NCBI RefSeq assembly: GCF_947331815.1 | Contig: NZ_OX373462.1 | Span: 1,537,376 to 1,601,375 of the forward strand | Source of the DNA: Cyanobacterium sp. uoEpiScrs1 | GTDB lineage: Bacteria; Cyanobacteriota; Cyanobacteriia; Cyanobacteriales; Microcystaceae | Reading direction: 5' to 3' | DNA: 64,000 bases | Shown: piece by piece, positions 59,507 to 64,000 of the stretch | How positions within the stretch are numbered: position 1 is the first letter of the stretch | How the letters are laid out: each line of letters begins with the position of its first letter | Program-made: the position numbers and the translations under genes | Notes under the pieces: generated by a model | The model's database searches: none | Told to the model about the DNA's origin: nothing | Seen by the model: only the letters and a program-made list of their open reading frames with translations

Positions 59507-60778
59507 TTAATGTTCAGCATCTTGTTCGACAATATCCTTTTCAGTAGAATAGCTAATATCGGATTCGACAATTAATTTTTCTGTTGCAAACTTACGAGCG
59601 TATGTAATTTTTTGTTTTAATGTTTTACTTAGTTGTAATAAATTTTGTGCTCTTTTTTGTCGGAGCATATTACGGTATTCAATTTTCTCATTACGCCACT
59701 GAATCCAAAAATAGCGAATTAGAGGGATTCCTAAAAATCCTATTGCATAAATTAATAATATCCAATAAATAGAACTAGTAAATTTAACTAATCCCGTCAT
59801 TTTATTAATAAATTCATAATTTTTAATCAAAGATCCTAAAATAAGAACAAGAATAAAATTAAATCCACCTAGCCCGATTGCCAACATAATTTGCTTACTA
59901 CTAGCTTGACTAAAGTAGTAATATTTTTCTTTCAAATAGCTAGTCATTAAATACTTTTGATGTAAAATAGTTGTTACTTGTAATTCAGGAAAATAATATA
60001 TTATTTCCCCTTGAGGAGACACCTCAGGATAACCATTAAATCTAGTTAATATAGGCAAAATATAATCTTCACTATCTTCGTTATATTGAGTAATGTTATC
60101 GATATAAGGAAAAATTTGTTGAGCAATTATTGCTCCTTTATTATTACGAATTACTGCTCCAATTTCTCGCCAACGACATTCTTCTAAGTCATGATTAGGA
60201 TTACCATCTCCAAAAATAAATGAAAACACGGACTCTAGGAAGTTAAGCTCACTTGTCTGTTGATTTATTGCGCGACTTGTATCTAATTTATCTTGATTAA
60301 TATCGTGGTTTAAATTGGGTCTAAAAACCCAAAATAAGTTTAAAAAATTTGGAAAATAAATGAAATTACTTCTATTATATGAACCTCTACTGTCCTGATA
60401 GTCTCTATTTTGTTTACTACTAAAACTAATAATAATAATAGTAATGGCAATCATCGTCAAAATAATAGAAATGATCAAAATTATTCCAAAAGAAATACGG
60501 ATTAAATAAAAAATAATATTCCATATACTATCACTAGTTTCTTTGAAGCGAAGTTTCCAATATTTATTACGGAGAATAATCTTAAAATTTTTTGGAAAAA
60601 GATAGATGACTTCACCAGACTCGGTTACCTGCAAATGTCCTCCGCTATCAGAAGCTAAAGTGAGCAATCCCTGTTGTACTAAATTCAGTTTAAGCCCTGT
60701 TGCGGTAACGACATCTCCAACAGTCACACGATGTTCTAATTGTTCTACAGACATCATGATTTCAGTTATAGGAATCAT
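59507..60778 (-). CDS. Conserved membrane protein with duplicated motif
   Basis: Up to 423 residues. Two related blocks are visible, VTESGEVIYLFPKNFKIILR near residue 51 and VSPQGEIIYYFPELQVTTIL near residue 248, each preceding a hydrophobic span region, so the protein looks internally duplicated. Four or so spans (about 89-115, 284-308, 326-350) and a charged C-terminal tail. It resembles a cyanobacterial protein with plastid homologues of unclear function; I do not give a role. Starts at 60778, 60757 or 60754 are all possible (MIPITEIMMSVEQLEHRV); I list the longest. Confidence 0.75.
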   Translation of the reverse strand: MIPITEIMMSVEQLEHRVTVGDVVTATGLKLNLVQQGLLTLASDSGGHLQVTESGEVIYLFPKNFKIILRNKYWKLRFKETSDSIWNIIFYLIRISFGIILIISIILTMIAITIIIISFSSKQNRDYQDSRGSYNRSNFIYFPNFLNLFWVFRPNLNHDINQDKLDTSRAINQQTSELNFLESVFSFIFGDGNPNHDLEECRWREIGAVIRNNKGAIIAQQIFPYIDNITQYNEDSEDYILPILTRFNGYPEVSPQGEIIYYFPELQVTTILHQKYLMTSYLKEKYYYFSQASSKQIMLAIGLGGFNFILVLILGSLIKNYEFINKMTGLVKFTSSIYWILLIYAIGFLGIPLIRYFWIQWRNEKIEYRNMLRQKRAQNLLQLSKTLKQKITYARKFATEKLIVESDISYSTEKDIVEQDAEH

Positions 60779-61811
60779 ATTAAATTGCCTTTTTTATGAT
60801 CTTTATTTTATCTTTAGTATATGATAAGATAAAGATTATAACACTCACCACTTTTCTTTAACTTTAAAGAAATGTTTATAATATATTTTTGATAAAAATC
60901 ACATAATATCCATTTATCTATAATTTTGTTAATTGATGATAATGTCAGATATTAAATATGAAGATATATATGAAAGTTTGAGTTTAGTTTTATCTAAATA
61001 AATTAAAATTTTCGTAAGATTATAGTTTTAATATATCTAACCTTAGTAGATACTACTTATGAGTAGAGAGACTAAGTGAAAAACAAAAACTATTATTCTG
61101 AAACTATCGTGTTAAACAAGGTAAATAGATTTATTTAATTAATCAGGACTTTAATATATATTTGATTACTATAATTTATTTATTTTACATAATAGTTATT
61201 TATTTAGGTACTTAAAGTTGATTTTGTTTATTCTTAAGAATTATGCTCTTAACAAGATAATCTTTTGCTTGTTCCTATTTCTTTTTTATTTTTTATTTTT
61301 TACAAAAATATTTGTTACTTTATTTTGTTGTTATTTGTATAAACTTTTTCGCCCTAAAAAACACTATTATTTTTGTTAGCCAAGTAAATCTTTAAAAATT
61401 ATTTTTATTATTTTGATTCTAATTATTTTACTTGAATTATAAATATTTTGATTATTGTTATTATTTAAATTAAATATTTATAATTTTGTTCTTGTTCTGG
61501 ATAAAATTATATATAAAAGTTAATTTTAGTAGTTCTCATTTGTATAATACTTGCTCTCAACCGAGAGAAATAATTCATTAGATTTATCTAAATATTTACT
61601 TCAAGTTAGTATTATACTATATTTAACTAAAATTAATAAAATATAAAAATTAATAAACAACTAATATATATTACTATAAATAGAAAAACCAGTCTCTTCT
61701 AATTAAATTAATCTATTGTATAGATAATTTTTATTTATATATTCTAATTGTTTATGAGTTTTAGATACATAATATATACTGATTCAGTATCACTAAGAAT
61801 ATAAGTCTAAT
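60779..61811. other. Gap with no recognised gene
   Basis: About 1.0 kb of extremely AT-rich sequence. Only small hairpins (CTCTC aacc GAGAG near 61554) are visible. Confidence 0.5.
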
Positions 61812-63164
61812 TCACTCAATTACGGATATCAAAGGGGTAGTATAAACGATAAGTTCAGCATCCTCAAGAGAAGAGATTACTTTACATTCATTTTGTACCC
61901 AATAGTTTCGACCAAAGCGAACAAATTTTTGTTGGTTGCCAATGCCGATTATAGCAATAACAGGAATTTTAGCTTTTAGTGTATCCTTATGATTTTCCTG
62001 TAAAATTCTTTTTAAATTCTGTTGAAAATTTTGATTAACTGCCTGTTTAATAGTTAATTTAACTATTAAAATTTTTACGTTGTCTACAATTTCTCCATCT
62101 TCAATGATAAGTTGAACCTTATCATCTCGACGATCAACTTTACCCCAAATAATCAGCTGATTATCTTCAACTAATAGTTCTTTAATACGTTTGTAAACTT
62201 CAGAAAAAACTACCCCTTCTGATTGTCCTGAAACATCTTCTAATGTTAGAAATGCCATTTCTTTTCCAGTTTTTGTTACTATTTTTTTTACCTCATTAAC
62301 GATAACAACAGCACTGATTTTAGATTTAGATTTTTTATTTTCTAGCTCACTTAAATTGATCGGAGATAAAATCTTAGCTGCTTCTTTCACTGACTTTAAC
62401 GGATGTTCAGAAATATAAAAACCTAAATATTCTTTTTCTAGCTTAAGTCGTTGGGGTTGCGGGAAATCAGCTACAGGGGAAGAGCTTGGTTCCTGATTAA
62501 ATTCAGACTGATTATTATTATTATTTTGAATACCATTTCCTAGCATATCAAAAATATTTAATTGACCAGTTTCTTTCTCCTTAGCTCGTTTTTGTGCCCA
62601 AGAAATAACTAAATCAATATCATTTATCAGTTGATTTCGGTTTGCTTTAACTTTATCAAATGCTCCACAGTAGATTAAAGTTTCTAAGGATCGCCTATTG
62701 ACTACTCGTAAGTCAACACGACAACAAAAATCAGCTAAAGATTTAAAAGATCCTTCTTTATTCCTAGCTTTTAATATATTATCAATAGTTCCTTCTCCCA
62801 AGTTTTTTACTGCTGACAGACCAAATAAGATGTTATCTCCAATGGGAACAAAATCTTTTTGAGAACGGTTAACATCAGGAGAAATAATATGAATTCCCAT
62901 CTTTTGGCAATTCTCTCGGTACTTTTCTATCTTATCTTGATTGTCGCTACTAGCTGTCAATAAGGCAGTCATGTATTCGACCGGATAATTTGCTTTTAAA
63001 TAAGCAGTTTGATACGTAATATAAGCATAAGCAGTTGAGTGAGATTTATTAAAACAGTTAGATGCGACCGTGCCGTTAGCGAGCAGAAAATTATGATCTT
63101 GAGCAACTCCAATATCATAAACTGGTCTTTTTCCTAAAGACTTACAACTAATGATTTTAGCCAT
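61812..63164 (-). CDS. dnaE: DNA polymerase III alpha, C-terminal half with split intein C-fragment
   Basis: 450 residues: a 36-residue intein C-fragment followed by the C-terminal half of the replicative polymerase catalytic subunit. The intein part runs from [19 protein letters not shown] to GTVASN, and the extein begins with Cys in [20 protein letters not shown]. The rest is the finger/palm end, helix-hairpin-helix region and an OB fold near residues 280-370 ([15 protein letters not shown] and [10 protein letters not shown]). Trans-splicing with the separately encoded N-half is needed for an active subunit. The N-half is not in the window. Length fits the Synechocystis type. Confidence 0.97.
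   Translation of the reverse strand: MAKIISCKSLGKRPVYDIGVAQDHNFLLANGTVASNCFNKSHSTAYAYITYQTAYLKANYPVEYMTALLTASSDNQDKIEKYRENCQKMGIHIISPDVNRSQKDFVPIGDNILFGLSAVKNLGEGTIDNILKARNKEGSFKSLADFCCRVDLRVVNRRSLETLIYCGAFDKVKANRNQLINDIDLVISWAQKRAKEKETGQLNIFDMLGNGIQNNNNNQSEFNQEPSSSPVADFPQPQRLKLEKEYLGFYISEHPLKSVKEAAKILSPINLSELENKKSKSKISAVVIVNEVKKIVTKTGKEMAFLTLEDVSGQSEGVVFSEVYKRIKELLVEDNQLIIWGKVDRRDDKVQLIIEDGEIVDNVKILIVKLTIKQAVNQNFQQNLKRILQENHKDTLKAKIPVIAIIGIGNQQKFVRFGRNYWVQNECKVISSLEDAELIVYTTPLISVIE
63057..63164 (-). other. DnaE split intein, C-fragment coding segment
   Basis: Encodes residues 1-36 of the dnaE-C product. The block [16 protein letters not shown] is typical of the cyanobacterial DnaE inteins, ending in Asn before the +1 Cys of the extein. 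Terminal Asn cyclisation and the Cys nucleophile are both available, so splicing competence looks intact. Confidence 0.95.
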
Positions 63165-64000
63165 GTTATTTCAACTAATAATATTCCTGATGAATACCAT
63201 AACTTCTCCAAATAAATATGCCTGTCAATAGTCTTTGGAATAAATCACGATTAACAGTGAGACTGAGTAAACTCAATAAATTTGCTTTCCCAATTTAGAT
63301 AGGATAACTTAGAGAAAGATGCAAGTCAAATAACACTTTAAAAAAAAATCTAAGTTGATTAGACTGTAGTCTTCTGTTAATACTCAATTCAATTTAATTA
63401 TCAATTTATTCTGTTATTTTTTAGAAGACTTGATTGTAAAAATAAATTACAACGCCATGAATCTGTTTACTTATTATCTGAATAACTCTTAATAAAATGT
63501 TAATAAATAGTTTTTTGCTATAAGTTTTTTAAATTTTTGTTACTTGTTATTCAAGTTTTATAGATATATTTTATTTGTAAACCGAAACTAAAAACAATTT
63601 CTTTATTTATTTTAGTTTTCTTTTTTTATTAAAGCTACAGGCTATTTCATAGAAATAGATACACAAATTTATTCTCATTTAAAATAAATTATTTCATCTA
63701 AAATAAATTATTTCATCTAAAATAAATTATTTCATCTAAAATAAATTATTTCATCAAGTCTTAGTTTTCTATTTGCTAAAGTTTCCTACAAAAAATATAC
63801 ATTATTTATAATATAAATTATATTGTTCTATTTATTTTAGAGGATAACTATAGTTTTAATGCTCTAATACATCTAAAAATATATTTTAAATGTATTAAAA
63901 ATAATCTATAATTGTCATCAATAATATACAATAATTATTCAGTCAATAAAAGAATTTAATAGATTAACATCACATATATTATGATACTTATCATACTGTA
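63165..64000. other. Gap to window end, with tandem repeat
   Basis: About 840 AT-rich bases. It holds the four-unit tandem repeat at 63680-63755. No gene recognised. Confidence 0.5.
63680..63755. repeat. Four exact tandem copies of a 19-bp unit
   Basis: The unit TAAAATAAATTATTTCATC is repeated four times without change. Each contains an internal AAATAA/TTATTT inverted repeat. The copies are identical, which indicates recent expansion by slippage. Confidence 0.95.

Noticed and set aside
63680-63755. CRISPR array
   Set aside because: The 19-bp units are directly adjacent with no spacers.

Overview
The window reads as a unicellular cyanobacterial chromosome under genome reduction. Cyanobacterial markers are a split-intein DnaE C-terminal half, a cyAbrB regulator, DUF3288 and DUF3067 proteins, a TIGR04376-type coiled-coil protein, a group 2 sigma factor and a group I intron in a tRNA gene. 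The sequence is very AT-rich. By my tally only about 60 percent is coding, and gaps of 0.5 to 2.3 kb separate intact single genes. I saw only one HIP1 octamer (GCGATCGC). This fits a host-associated, eroding genome such as a diatom spheroid body or a UCYN-A-like lineage. That assignment is inference; no photosynthesis or nitrogen-fixation gene lies in the window to test it.

Layout. 1-10114: partial ppc (reverse), a small membrane protein, dnaX, a TerD-family gene, a Bax-inhibitor-1-like gene and two small conserved cyanobacterial genes. 10115-12379: a 2.3 kb gap with long inverted repeats. 12380-18615: prfB with its programmed +1 frameshift, a GHL10/DUF187-like protein, rpmB, manC (preceded by a decayed copy of its own first codons) and an ABC1/UbiB kinase-like gene. 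19493-23398: Tat-exported phosphoesterase, membrane J-protein, an RNA-like locus with a clear terminator, cyAbrB and Rrf2. 23631-27258: late cobalamin steps (CbiB, CobD-type decarboxylase, CobO) around an HU gene. 27259-32753: exported protein, sigma factor, intron-containing tRNA-Arg(CCU), YdcF-like protein, gltX.

33946-39575 is the only long operon: epimerase, GmhA, GmhB and three GT-B glycosyltransferases, all reverse, apparently making a heptose-containing surface glycan. manC, a GT2 dolichyl-phosphate-type transferase, LdcA, an M23 peptidase, an SGNH-like membrane protein and a low-molecular-weight tyrosine phosphatase add to an envelope theme. The remainder holds argG, smpB, a NurA-domain nuclease, tatC, a free-standing condensation-domain protein, ispD, a conserved membrane protein and dnaE-C.

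The most notable signals are the tRNA-Arg(CCU) group I intron, the split intein, the prfB frameshift, at least nine long near-perfect inverted repeats standing alone in gaps, the manC 5' duplication, a terminator-ended RNA candidate near 22.1 kb, and an orphan acyltransferase-like condensation domain.
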